Position numbers and translations under genes: made by a program. Under the pieces are notes generated by a model. That model saw nothing but the letters and a program-made list of their open reading frames with translations, was not told where the DNA came from and searched no databases. DNA of 64,000 nt from Rhodoferax sp. (GTDB taxonomy: Bacteria > Pseudomonadota > Gammaproteobacteria > Burkholderiales > Burkholderiaceae_C). This document shows positions 54,540-62,728 of this stretch, piece after piece (the first letter of the stretch is position 1; every line of letters begins with the position of its first letter). The DNA lies in assembly GCF_030646845.1 (NCBI RefSeq), contig NZ_JAUSLE010000051.1, forward strand, positions 62,001 through 126,000, written 5' to 3'.

Positions 54540-55367
54540 ATGGAAACCTTATCACCGCCACTGGCCACCGACTTGGGGGCGGTCAAGCAGAAGCAGCAGG
54601 CAGCCTGGTCGGCAGGCGACTACGCCGTCATCGGAACAACCTTGCAGATCGTCGGCGAGACGCTGTGCGAAGCGCTCGATTTACGTGCAGGCGCGCGTGT
54701 GCTGGATGTCGCTGCCGGCAATGGCAACGCCACGCTGGCAGCGGCGCGACGCTGGTGCGATGTTGTCTCGACCGACTACGTGGGCGCATTGCTCGAACGG
54801 GGTCAGGCGCGGGCGAGTGCCGAGGGCCTGGCCGTGCAGTTCAAAGAAGCGGATGCCGAGAACCTCCCTTACGCGGACGCATCGTTTGATGTCGTACTGT
54901 CCACGTTCGGTGTGATGTTTACACCGAACCAGGACCGGGCAGCGAGTGAACTCGCCCGCGTGTGCAAATCAGGCGGGAAGATCGGGCTGGCGAACTGGAC
55001 GCCGCCCGGCTTCATCGGTGAGTTGTTCAAGGTGATCGGGCGCTATATCCCCCCACCCGCCGGCGTCAAACCGGCCTCGCTGTGGGGCACCGAAGAACGA
55101 CTGCGCGAGCTGTTCAATGAGCGCATCGCCACGCTCGAAACAACCCACAAGGACTTCGTGTTTCGCTACCGCACGCCTCAGCACTGGCTCGACACCTTCC
55201 GGACCTACTACGGCCCGATGCAAAAGGCTTTCAACGCGGTGGGGACCGCCCAAGAGGAGTCCTTGGCCGCCGATCTGATAGGACTCGTGCAACGGTTCAA
55301 CCGCGCAAGCGACGGCGCGATGGTCGTGCCGAGCGAGTACCTGGAAGTCGCAATCACGATCCACTAA
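54540..55367 (+). CDS. Class I SAM-dependent methyltransferase (UbiE/COQ5-like)
   Basis: A 275-residue enzyme. SAM-binding motif I is VLDVAAGNGNATLAAA, then VVSTDYVGALLERG with the acidic residue, KEADAENLPYADASFDVVLSTFGVMF, and SGGKIGLANWTPPGF. It resembles methyltransferase type 11 proteins of the ubiquinone/menaquinone family but is too divergent to be the ubiE housekeeping gene. AAGGAGC precedes ATG. Same direction as the truncated haemoglobin; the pair downstream of one regulator suggests a common response, target unknown. Confidence 0.82.
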   Translation: METLSPPLATDLGAVKQKQQAAWSAGDYAVIGTTLQIVGETLCEALDLRAGARVLDVAAGNGNATLAAARRWCDVVSTDYVGALLERGQARASAEGLAVQFKEADAENLPYADASFDVVLSTFGVMFTPNQDRAASELARVCKSGGKIGLANWTPPGFIGELFKVIGRYIPPPAGVKPASLWGTEERLRELFNERIATLETTHKDFVFRYRTPQHWLDTFRTYYGPMQKAFNAVGTAQEESLAADLIGLVQRFNRASDGAMVVPSEYLEVAITIH

Positions 55368-55440
55368 CCGCAAATCGGCGGCGGGAAAAGGAGGCGTCGG
55401 GCATGGGCTTCATGGGGAATTTGCGTGTGGATTGCACCGC

Positions 55441-58400
55441 TCACCCCGCCAGCAGCGCCGCGTTGCCCCCCGCCGCCGCCGTGTTGACCGTGATGGTCTG
55501 CTCGGCGCAAAAACGGTACAGGTAGTGCGGGCCACCCGCCTTGGGGCCGGTGCCGCTCAGGCCCTCGCCGCCGAACGGCTGCACGCCGACCACGGCGCCG
55601 ATCTGGTTGCGGTTGATGTAGACGTTGCCAACATGCGCGGCGCGCGCCAGTGCTTGAGCCCGGGAGTCGATGCGGGTCTGGATGCCGAGAGTCAGGCCGT
55701 AGCCCAGCGCATTGATCTGGTCGACAACAGCGGCGGGGTCACCGTTCCAGCGCACGATGTGCAGCACGGGGCCGAAGATTTCCTGCTTCAGGTCAGCGAT
55801 GGACGCGACTTCAAAGGCATGGGGCGGGATCAGGTTTGCTATTGATTTAATAGCTGTTTGTGCATTATCGACGTGGGTTAGCAATGGTTTTGACTCCATA
55901 GTCAAGCATGCCACGTGCTTCTGGATGGCGTCAAACGCTTCCCGGTCAATGACGGGGCCGACGTCGGTGGTCAGATCAGCGGGGTCGCCAGTGACCAGCT
56001 CTTTGGCCGCACCCTGAATCATCTCGATCACCTGGTCGGCTATTGTGGAATGCACGCACAGCAAACGCAGCGCCGAGCAGCGCTGGCCGGCGCTTCTGAA
56101 TGCCGACTGCATGACGGCATCCACCACCTGCTCGGGCAAGGCGCTGCTGTCCACCAGCATGGCGTTGATGCCGCCGGTCTCGGCAATCAGGGGAACGATG
56201 GGGCCGTCTTTGGCGGCCAGCGTGCGGTTGATGATTTTGGCGACCTGGGTGGAGCCGGTGAACACCACGCCGGCCACGCCGGGGGCCGCCACCAGTGCGG
56301 CGCCTACGGTTTCGCCGGGGCCGTGAAGCAGTTGCAACGCGCCCTCGGGTACACCAGCCGCGTGCAGCAGTTTCACCGCTTCCAGCGCGACGCCAGGGGT
56401 TTGCTCCGCCGGTTTGGCCAGCACCGTGTTGCCGGTGGCCAGGGCGGCGGCCACCTGGCCCACAAAAATGGCGAGCGGGAAGTTCCACGGGCTGATGCAG
56501 ACCCAGGGGCCGCGGGCGACCAGGCGCAACTCGTTGCTCTCGCCCGTGACACCCAGCGTCGCGGCACCGCTGTGGCCTGGCATGACCATCGGCACCATGA
56601 TGCGCTCGGCCTCCCCCGCGTAATAACGCATGAAGTCGACCGCCTCGCGCACCTCGCTGACGGCATCGCCCCAGGTCTTGAAGGCCTCCTTGACCAGCAG
56701 GGCGCAGAACCTGGGCAGCTGGTCTTCAAGTTCATCAGCGGCACGGCGCAGGATCTCGGCACGCTCCGTCACCGCCGTTTTGCTCCATTTTTGATAGCTG
56801 CATACGCTTATGGCCAGAGGACCAGCAGCCAATTTGGCATCAAACACCGGCACGGCCGGCACTTGCACCGCTTGATAAGCCGCCAGCAAGGGAGCACGCA
56901 TGATTTGTACCGTCAGGTCCAGCCCGGCGCTGTTTTTGCGCGCCGCCCCAAAGATATCGGCGGGCATCGGCAGCGAGGACTCCGGCGCCAGGCGCAGAGG
57001 CGAAATCAGCAGCTCCTGCATACCGACTGACTCGTCGGCCAGCTGGTGCACGAAAGACGAATTGGCGCCGTTTTCCAGCAGCCGGCGCACCAGGTAAGCC
57101 AGCAGGTCTTTGTGCGCACCAACCGGGGCATAGACGCGGCAGGCGATCAGCGGGTTCTTCAGCACCTCGCGGTACACGCCTTCGCCCATGCCATGCAGGC
57201 TCTGCAATTCAAATTGGGGCCCGCGATGGAGCACCGCCGGGCCGCCCCAAGGTGCGAGAGCCCCCTCGGGGGGCAGCGCAGCACGCGAAGCGGCAGGCGT
57301 GGGGGCCACACTTGCCATTTGCAGAATGGCGGCGATGGTGGCGGCGTTGTGGGTGGCGAACTGGGGGTAAACGGCATCGGGCGCATCCAGCAAAGCCCGG
57401 GCGCAGGCCAGGTAGGACACATCGGTGTGGTGCTTGTGGGTGAATACCGGGTAAGCGGGCAAGCCCAGCTCCTGCGCGCGCTTGATCTCGGCGTCCCAAT
57501 ACGCGCCCTTGACCAGGCGGCACATCAGGCGAATCTTGTACTGGCGCGCCATGGCGGTGATGTGTTCAATCAGTTCCAGCGCCCGAGTCTGGTAGGCCTG
57601 CATGGCCAGGCCAAAGCCGCGCCACTGCGTACAGTGCTGCGCCACCTGGGACGCCAGCGCCTCAAACACGTCCAGCGACAACTCCAGCCGGTCCACTTCT
57701 TCGGCGTCGATCGTCAGATTGATGTTGGCGCGCGCCGCCTGTTCGCACAGGCCCCACACGCGCGGCACCAGTTCGGCCATGACCCGCGCTTTCTGGCCGT
57801 CCTCAAAACGCGGGTGCAGCGCGCTGAGCTTGATGGAGATGCCATCGTTTACCTCGCAAGCCCCCGTGGAGCAAGCGTCATCAGCTATTGATTGAATAGC
57901 ATTCTGATAGCTTGCGAGGTACTTCGAGGCATCGGCACCGGTGCGCGCGCCTTCACCCAGCATGTCATAGCTGACCCGCAGATTCCTGATTTTGCGTTTG
58001 GCGGATGAAGCTTCGTCCATGGCCTCGTCAATGGTCTGGCCCAGCACAAACTGGCGGCCCAGCAATTGCACCGCGCGCAGCGTCGCCGCCACCACCGAGC
58101 GCGCGCCCAGCTTGGCCAGGATGCCGGTCGGTGCGTCGCTGTCGGGCAAAAATTTCTTGCTGAGGGCAATGGCCGCACTGGAAAGGCGCGCCAGCGCCTT
58201 GTCGCCCGCGCTGTCAAAGTCCGCCCGGCCCAGCTGGTCCGCGGTGAGCGCGATGGCGGTCTCGGCATCGGGCACGCGCAAGAGCGCCTCGGCCAGGCGC
58301 ATCAAGGCCAGACCTTCGGCACTGGAAATGGGATATTCCTTGAGCAGGCTCTCCATGGCCCAAAACGGCGGCGGGTTCTGGCGCACGGCCTGTACCCAGG

Positions 58401-58506
58401 GGGTGGCTGCTCTGGCAGTGGCAGCCCAGTCCAGCGCCTGCGCCAACGCAGCCAGGCGATGGGAGACGATGTCGGCTTCGGGGCGATAGGGGAATGGCAG
58501 GCGCAT
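55441..58506 (-). CDS. putA: Bifunctional proline dehydrogenase / P5C dehydrogenase PutA
   Basis: A 1021-residue membrane-associated flavoenzyme oxidising proline to glutamate. The proline dehydrogenase barrel (about residues 80-470) shows YDMLGEGART, ISIKLSALHPRF, RLVKGAYWDAEIK and FELQSLHGMGEGVY; the aldehyde dehydrogenase (about 560-1010) shows ISPWNFPLAIF, ETGGINAML and the nucleophile in SAGQRCSALRLLC. The N-terminal ribbon-helix-helix DNA-binding domain of some PutA proteins is absent, so regulation falls to the divergent Lrp-type gene. Four segments are encoded by dispersed repeats (positions given as separate features). ATG 58506 is preferred with GGAG upstream. Confidence 0.94.
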   Translation of the reverse strand: MRLPFPYRPEADIVSHRLAALAQALDWAATARAATPWVQAVRQNPPPFWAMESLLKEYPISSAEGLALMRLAEALLRVPDAETAIALTADQLGRADFDSAGDKALARLSSAAIALSKKFLPDSDAPTGILAKLGARSVVAATLRAVQLLGRQFVLGQTIDEAMDEASSAKRKIRNLRVSYDMLGEGARTGADASKYLASYQNAIQSIADDACSTGACEVNDGISIKLSALHPRFEDGQKARVMAELVPRVWGLCEQAARANINLTIDAEEVDRLELSLDVFEALASQVAQHCTQWRGFGLAMQAYQTRALELIEHITAMARQYKIRLMCRLVKGAYWDAEIKRAQELGLPAYPVFTHKHHTDVSYLACARALLDAPDAVYPQFATHNAATIAAILQMASVAPTPAASRAALPPEGALAPWGGPAVLHRGPQFELQSLHGMGEGVYREVLKNPLIACRVYAPVGAHKDLLAYLVRRLLENGANSSFVHQLADESVGMQELLISPLRLAPESSLPMPADIFGAARKNSAGLDLTVQIMRAPLLAAYQAVQVPAVPVFDAKLAAGPLAISVCSYQKWSKTAVTERAEILRRAADELEDQLPRFCALLVKEAFKTWGDAVSEVREAVDFMRYYAGEAERIMVPMVMPGHSGAATLGVTGESNELRLVARGPWVCISPWNFPLAIFVGQVAAALATGNTVLAKPAEQTPGVALEAVKLLHAAGVPEGALQLLHGPGETVGAALVAAPGVAGVVFTGSTQVAKIINRTLAAKDGPIVPLIAETGGINAMLVDSSALPEQVVDAVMQSAFRSAGQRCSALRLLCVHSTIADQVIEMIQGAAKELVTGDPADLTTDVGPVIDREAFDAIQKHVACLTMESKPLLTHVDNAQTAIKSIANLIPPHAFEVASIADLKQEIFGPVLHIVRWNGDPAAVVDQINALGYGLTLGIQTRIDSRAQALARAAHVGNVYINRNQIGAVVGVQPFGGEGLSGTGPKAGGPHYLYRFCAEQTITVNTAAAGGNAALLAG
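55838..55885 (+). repeat. Dispersed 17-bp-core repeat, copy 5 (inside putA)
   Basis: Core GCTATTGATTTAATAGC (55838-55854), then TGTTTGTGCATTATCG and GTGGGTTAGC. It is antisense to putA and in frame, encoding about HVDNAQTAIKSIAN in the C-terminal dehydrogenase, in a region that is variable among PutA proteins. Confidence 0.75.
56782..56827 (+). repeat. Dispersed 17-bp-core repeat, copy 6 (inside putA)
   Basis: Core GCTCCATTTTTGATAGC (56782-56798), the variant with GCTCC at the left as in copy 3, followed by TGCATACGCTTATGGCC and AGAGGACC. In frame within putA, encoding about GPLAISVCSYQKWS in the linker before the dehydrogenase domain. Confidence 0.7.
57229..57309 (-). repeat. GC-rich dispersed repeat inside putA
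   Basis: An 81-base GC-rich block read on the minus strand as TGGCCCCCACGCCTGCCG, GCTGCGCTGCCCCCCGAG and GGCGGCCCGGCGGTGCTC. I associate such blocks with intergenic repeats of Comamonadaceae. It is in frame in putA, encoding about 27 Ala/Pro-rich residues (ending GGPAVLHRG) between NAATIAAILQMA and FELQSLHGMGE, where other PutA proteins have only a few residues. Confidence 0.65.
57850..57921 (-). repeat. Dispersed 17-bp-core repeat, copy 7, with perfect 12-bp flanking inverted repeat (inside putA)
   Basis: The core GCTATTCAATCAATAGC on the minus strand (57884-57900) is followed by TGATGACGCTTGC, TCCACGGG and GGCTTGCGAGG. A perfect 12-bp inverted repeat, TACCTCGCAAGC (57850-57861) and GCTTGCGAGGTA (57910-57921), brackets it. 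In frame, encoding about LASYQNAIQSIADDACSTG in the proline dehydrogenase domain. Confidence 0.75.
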
Positions 58507-58557
58507 GATCAAATCTCCGTGTGGTTAGTCGATCGTGCTATCTTTCACGAAATGACC

Positions 58558-58569
58558 ATGAATGTTCAT
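58558..58569. promoter_or_regulatory. Putative Lrp/PutR operator between putA and putR
   Basis: ATGAATGTTCAT has perfect 5-bp arms (ATGAA/TTCAT) around TG and lies in the 101-base divergent control region, 39 bases before the Lrp-type gene start. AT-rich dyads of this size are typical Lrp-family sites. The rest of the gap is AT-rich with no other clear element. Confidence 0.45.
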
Positions 58570-58607
58570 CCAAAATGAGTGTGATTCATAGTTAAATACT
58601 CTGCAGC

Positions 58608-59075
58608 ATGACCCCCGACCTCGACCGCATCGACCTGAAGATCCTCGCCTGCCTGCAGGAGGATGGCCGCATCTCCAACCTCAAACTGGCGGAAAACGTC
58701 ACCCTGTCGCCCACCGCCGTGCTCGCGCGGGTGCAACGGCTGACCCGCGAGGGCTACATCCTGGGTTACGAGGCACGGCTGAACCCGCTCAAACTCGGTG
58801 CCGGCATGATGGTGTTTGTGGAGGTGCTGCTGGACCGCACCAGCCCCAACGTCTTTGAAGCCTTCAAGGCCGCCGTGCAGGTGCGCCCCGAGATCATGGA
58901 GTGCCATATGGTGGCCGGCGGCTTCGACTATCTGCTCAAGACCCGCATGGCGGACATGACGGCTTACCGCGAATTTGCCGGCACCGTGCTATGGCAACTG
59001 CCCGGCGTACGCGAGACGCGGACCTATGCCGTCATGGAAGAAGTCAAGAACTCGACGCACCTGTCATTGCGCTGA
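58608..59075 (+). CDS. putR: Lrp/AsnC-family regulator of proline catabolism
   Basis: A 155-residue regulator with N-terminal winged HTH (DRIDLKILACLQEDGRISNLKLAENVTLSPTAVLARVQRLTREGYILGY, identified by ILACLQEDGR and LSPTAVLARVQRL) and C-terminal RAM ligand-binding domain (VMVAGGFDYLLKTRMADM-type MVAGGFDYLL, and the final GVRETRTYAVMEEVK). It is divergent from putA with a shared 101-base control region, the layout of PutR in alphaproteobacteria and related betaproteobacteria, so activation of putA by proline is the likely role. The symbol is by analogy. Confidence 0.87.
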   Translation: MTPDLDRIDLKILACLQEDGRISNLKLAENVTLSPTAVLARVQRLTREGYILGYEARLNPLKLGAGMMVFVEVLLDRTSPNVFEAFKAAVQVRPEIMECHMVAGGFDYLLKTRMADMTAYREFAGTVLWQLPGVRETRTYAVMEEVKNSTHLSLR

Positions 59076-59157
59076 TGCCCGCACGCCGACACCCATGCGG
59101 TGTTCCCAAAGCCTTTTTCTTTGGCGACAATCAACACTCACTTTTATGGGGATTCTT

Positions 59158-59712
59158 ATGAACAAGTTGCACCATGTCCTGATCACGGCCGCCCTGGCGA
59201 GCGGCGCTTTTGGCGCCACGGCACAGACCATGAAGCCCGGACTGTGGGAAATCGACAACAAGATGACCAGCAGCTCCGGCGAGATGGAAAAAGCCATGGC
59301 CGAGGCCCAGAAGCAGCTCGCCAGCATGCCGCCGGATCAACGCAAGATGATGGAAGACATGATGGCCAAACAGGGTGTTGGCATGGGCAAGGGTGCCGGC
59401 AGCACGGCTGTGAAGGTCTGCATGACCAAAGAAATGGTGGAGCGCAACGAGGTCGCCACGCAGCAGGGCGACTGCAAGCACACCACCTCGCCACGCACCG
59501 GCAACACGATGAAGTTCTCGTTTGTCTGCACCAAGCCGCCCTCCAATGGCGAGGGCCAGGTCACCTTTGTGAGCCCGGAGGCTTACGCCATGAAGATGAC
59601 ACTCAACACGACCGCCAATGGCAAACCCGAGAAGATGAACATGGATGCCACCGGCAAGTTCCTGTCAGCCGAATGCGGCGCCATCAAGCCGATGGCCATG
59701 CCCAAGAAATAA
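59158..59712 (+). CDS. DUF3617 family periplasmic protein
   Basis: A 184-residue secreted protein. Signal peptide LHHVLITAALASGAFGATAQ is followed by the DUF3617 pattern MKPGLWEIDNKM, a Met/Gln-rich helical part (EMEKAMAEAQKQLASMPPDQRKMMEDMMAK) and paired cysteines in KVCMTKEM, GDCKHTT, SFVCTKPP and SAECGAI. Its function is unknown. ATG 59158 gives the signal peptide; longer frames upstream are not needed. Same strand as putR, 82 bases after it. Confidence 0.8.
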   Translation: MNKLHHVLITAALASGAFGATAQTMKPGLWEIDNKMTSSSGEMEKAMAEAQKQLASMPPDQRKMMEDMMAKQGVGMGKGAGSTAVKVCMTKEMVERNEVATQQGDCKHTTSPRTGNTMKFSFVCTKPPSNGEGQVTFVSPEAYAMKMTLNTTANGKPEKMNMDATGKFLSAECGAIKPMAMPKK

Positions 59713-59840
59713 GGCTGACGGGACTGCCCAGGGTTCTGTTGGAGTTGGCGTCAACAACAATCCAGACCCTGCTTGATTTTTGTGTCAGTTCGAGCAACGG
59801 CGTCTTGCGTGATGTCAGACTGTGCGCCCACGCAACGGGG

Positions 59841-61145
59841 TCAAAGCTGCGAGCGGAATAAGGAGGCCAGGCGCTCACCGATTTTTTCTCGCAATGGCCG
59901 CTCCCGCCACTCGGTATAGGTGATCTGGCGCGAACGGTTGAGATCGGCTTCAAAAATCGCCGTCTGCGCATTGGCAAAGTCGGCGTCAATGATGTTGAGC
60001 GTCGCCTCATCGTTGAGCCGGAACGAGCGGTTGTCAAAGTTGGTCGAGCCGACCGAGACCAGCAGCCCGTCCACAATCATCACTTTGCAGTGAAACATCG
60101 TCGGCTGATATTCGGCGATGACGGCGCCATTGGCAAGCAAGGGCCCCCACCGGGCGCGCGAGGCGTGGCGCACGGTCTCGCTGTCCATGTGTTCGCCCGG
60201 CACGACGATGCGCAGCTTGACACCCCGCTTTATGGCCTCTAACAGGGCATGGAGTGTCAGGTCATCGGGAACAAAGTACGCCGCCGATAGATCGATCGAC
60301 CGGGAGGCTGAGGTGATGGCGAGCAGATACATCAGCTGCATGCTCTCACTGCCTCCGGATGGGGAACTGCTGAACATCTGCGCGAGGCTGCTGCCGACTG
60401 GCTCGAGCGCAGGGAAGTAGTCAGGTCCATGCAGTACGTCGCCGGTCACCTTGATCCAGTTGTCGAGGAACACGGCTTGCATCTGCGCAACGACCGGGCC
60501 CTCGACCTGGAAGTGGGTATCGCGCCAATGGTCAGGATCTTGCGCCTGGCCAGTCCATTCCGACGCAATGCCAACGCCGCCGGTAAAGGCCACACGACCA
60601 TCGACGACAAGGAGTTTTCGATGGGTGCGATTGTTGAGCCGTCCAAGGTGCGACCAGTGCGGTGGATGAAACTTCTCTATCCGCACACCTGCTGCGACCA
60701 TGCGGTCGATCAATTGCGCGTCCATCTTCGCGCTGCCCACCCAATCGAGCAATACGTGCACCTTGACGCCGTGACGCGCGCGCTCGCTCAAGGCGTCGGC
60801 AAACTCTCGCCCGATGTCGCCCGACCAATAGATATAGGTCTCGAATGTTATCGATGTCCCGGCGTTGCGAATCGCGGCGAGCATCGCCGGGAAAATCTCA
60901 TCGCCATTTCGCAGAACCATGGGGCGATTGCCGCCGACAAACTGCGGTCCGAGCAGCACGCCAAGTTCATGCCTGAAACGTGGGTCTTCCAGTGAATAGA
61001 GTCGCTCGATACGCCGCTCAATCTTCTTCTCCCCGCTCATAAAGTTGACGGCAATGAGGGCGACGACCAGCGTCAGGATTACAGCCCCCGTCACAAGGAG
61101 GGCTGTTCGACCGGGGAAATTGAATGCCGACATTATTGGTCTCAT
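59841..61145 (-). CDS. Cardiolipin synthase-like phospholipase D protein
   Basis: A 434-residue enzyme with an N-terminal membrane helix (ALLVTGAVILTLVVALIAV) and two PLD domains, each with an HKD motif: THRKLLVVDGRVAFTGG and FHCKVMIVDGLLVSVGSTNFD. This matches ClsA/ClsB-type cardiolipin synthases, which condense two phosphatidylglycerol molecules. ATG at 61145 is used; ATG 61133 is possible and neither has a strong ribosome site. Single gene, separated from its neighbours by 128 and 221 bases; other phospholipase D activities cannot be excluded. Confidence 0.85.
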   Translation of the reverse strand: MRPIMSAFNFPGRTALLVTGAVILTLVVALIAVNFMSGEKKIERRIERLYSLEDPRFRHELGVLLGPQFVGGNRPMVLRNGDEIFPAMLAAIRNAGTSITFETYIYWSGDIGREFADALSERARHGVKVHVLLDWVGSAKMDAQLIDRMVAAGVRIEKFHPPHWSHLGRLNNRTHRKLLVVDGRVAFTGGVGIASEWTGQAQDPDHWRDTHFQVEGPVVAQMQAVFLDNWIKVTGDVLHGPDYFPALEPVGSSLAQMFSSSPSGGSESMQLMYLLAITSASRSIDLSAAYFVPDDLTLHALLEAIKRGVKLRIVVPGEHMDSETVRHASRARWGPLLANGAVIAEYQPTMFHCKVMIVDGLLVSVGSTNFDNRSFRLNDEATLNIIDADFANAQTAIFEADLNRSRQITYTEWRERPLREKIGERLASLFRSQL

Positions 61146-61239
61146 GCTTGCGATTTAATTGAGAGGCGTGCTTATTTGCTTTATAGGCAAGCCCATAGAC
61201 CGACAGAACTTGAATCCGCCGTCTTCCGGGAAATCGTCT

Positions 61240-61270
61240 TGCCTGTGGGAGTGCCTACGCCTCACAGGCA
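61240..61270. promoter_or_regulatory. Inverted repeat upstream of the cardiolipin synthase-like gene
   Basis: TGCCTGTG (61240-61247) and CACAGGCA (61263-61270) form a perfect 8-bp inverted repeat around a 15-base loop. It lies 95 bases upstream of the phospholipase D gene start and just beyond the end of the sensor-kinase gene. No T run follows on either strand, so a regulatory site is more likely than a terminator. Confidence 0.35.
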
Positions 61271-61366
61271 TTGCGTCGCGTCCGACTTAGAGCATGCGCG
61301 GCGTGGGACCGGTCTGTCCATCGGCGGCTGCCGTGACAGCGTGTCGGAGTCATCCTACCCGCCACC

Positions 61367-62728
61367 CTATTCTTGCGGGGCGGCATTCGTTGATTCCGGC
61401 AACGCCACCTGAATGGACGTCCCTTTGCCGAGTGTTGACTCGATTGCCAATGAGCCGCCTTCCGCCTCGACCCGGAAACGCATACCCGTCAGCCCATGTG
61501 CAGAACTGGGCTGCGTCTCAGTATCGAATCCGATGCCATCGTCCCGAACGGACAGGTACACATAGCCGTCCCGTGCGCCCAGCGTGATCCAGACGTTGTG
61601 TGCATGGGCATACTTGGCGACATTGGTAATGGTTTCCTGGACCACCCGGTAAATCACCAGTTCTGCGGTCGACTCCAGTTTGACCGGTGCCAGCTCGCAG
61701 TGCACTTCAACGCCTGACTGCTCGGCGAACTCGCGCGCCAGAATATCAAGAGTCGCCACCAGTCCCAAGTGGCTTAGCGACGACGGTTGCAGCCCTTCGA
61801 TGATGCTGCGCTTCAGCGCAACACAACGGTTAAGCGTTTCAACCAAATGGGTCAGCAAGGCAAGCGCGGCGGGTTCAGCTCCGATCAGCCGCGGCTTGAT
61901 GCGCGCCACATCCAGTTTGGCTGAGGTGAGCAAGGCACCCAACTCGTCGTGCAAGTCGCGTGCAAGGCGTTTTCGCTCGTCTTCGCGGGCCGTTTGAAGA
62001 TGGCGTGTCAATTCGGTCAAGGTCGCGGTGCGCCGGCTCACCTCAATCTCAAGTCGATCGCGTTCGGACTGCACTAGACGCTGCTGCTCCAATTGCTGTT
62101 GCAAGAGCGCCGAGCTCTGCCGCAAATACTTAAGAATGGCCAGCATGCCGAGGGCACAGAGAGAGGCAAGACCGATTCGGCTAATCAGCAGTGTGTTGTA
62201 GACGTTTTTCCGGCCTTCGGCGACTCGGGCCGATTCGTGCTGCAGCAGCTCATCGCTGACAGCCAGCGTGTCAATCATCTGCTCCCTGCCAATACCGCTC
62301 AACAACATCTCTGTAGCTGCGCCCGCCTTACCCTCGTCATAAAGGCGGGTCGTCAACGCAAGTTCAGAAAACTTGGATCCGGTCAACTTATGCAATTCTC
62401 CAAGTAGCTTCTTTGCCTCTGGGGCATCCACGAAGTGTTGATCCAGACGCTGGAGCACCTCTTTGGTCGCGCTGACCGACTTTTCATACTGCTCCAGGTA
62501 CTCCTTGCGGCCGGTCAACAAATAGCCGCGCTGGCCAGTCTCTGCATCAAGGAGGCCGCGCTCCAAATGCTGAATTCTCACGCGGGCCTGCCCCAATGTT
62601 CCCAGTTCGTCGAGGCTCTGGACCGCTTTGCGATATGAGTATTCACTGACGAATACGATGGCCAACGCCGCGACGCAGGCCAGCCAAAAAGCAAGGCGGC
62701 TATTTTTGAAAATCGCAAATTTGTCCAT
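61367..62728 (-). CDS. CHASE3 sensor histidine kinase (NarX/UhpB-type, HisKA_3)
   Basis: A 453-residue kinase: helix 1 (about residues 11-30), a periplasmic CHASE3 domain (about 35-175, helical, with RGLLDAETGQRGYLLTGRKEYLEQYE, cited as ETGQRGYLLTG), helix 2 (about 180-200), a coiled coil, the HisKA_3 block EDERKRLARDLHDELGALLTSAK (phospho-His in ARDLHDELG), and an ATPase with VVQETITNVAKYAHA, DDGIGFD and GLTGMRFRVEAEGG. Its NarL-type response-regulator partner is not in the window. The signal sensed is unknown. Confidence 0.87.
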   Translation of the reverse strand: MDKFAIFKNSRLAFWLACVAALAIVFVSEYSYRKAVQSLDELGTLGQARVRIQHLERGLLDAETGQRGYLLTGRKEYLEQYEKSVSATKEVLQRLDQHFVDAPEAKKLLGELHKLTGSKFSELALTTRLYDEGKAGAATEMLLSGIGREQMIDTLAVSDELLQHESARVAEGRKNVYNTLLISRIGLASLCALGMLAILKYLRQSSALLQQQLEQQRLVQSERDRLEIEVSRRTATLTELTRHLQTAREDERKRLARDLHDELGALLTSAKLDVARIKPRLIGAEPAALALLTHLVETLNRCVALKRSIIEGLQPSSLSHLGLVATLDILAREFAEQSGVEVHCELAPVKLESTAELVIYRVVQETITNVAKYAHAHNVWITLGARDGYVYLSVRDDGIGFDTETQPSSAHGLTGMRFRVEAEGGSLAIESTLGKGTSIQVALPESTNAAPQE

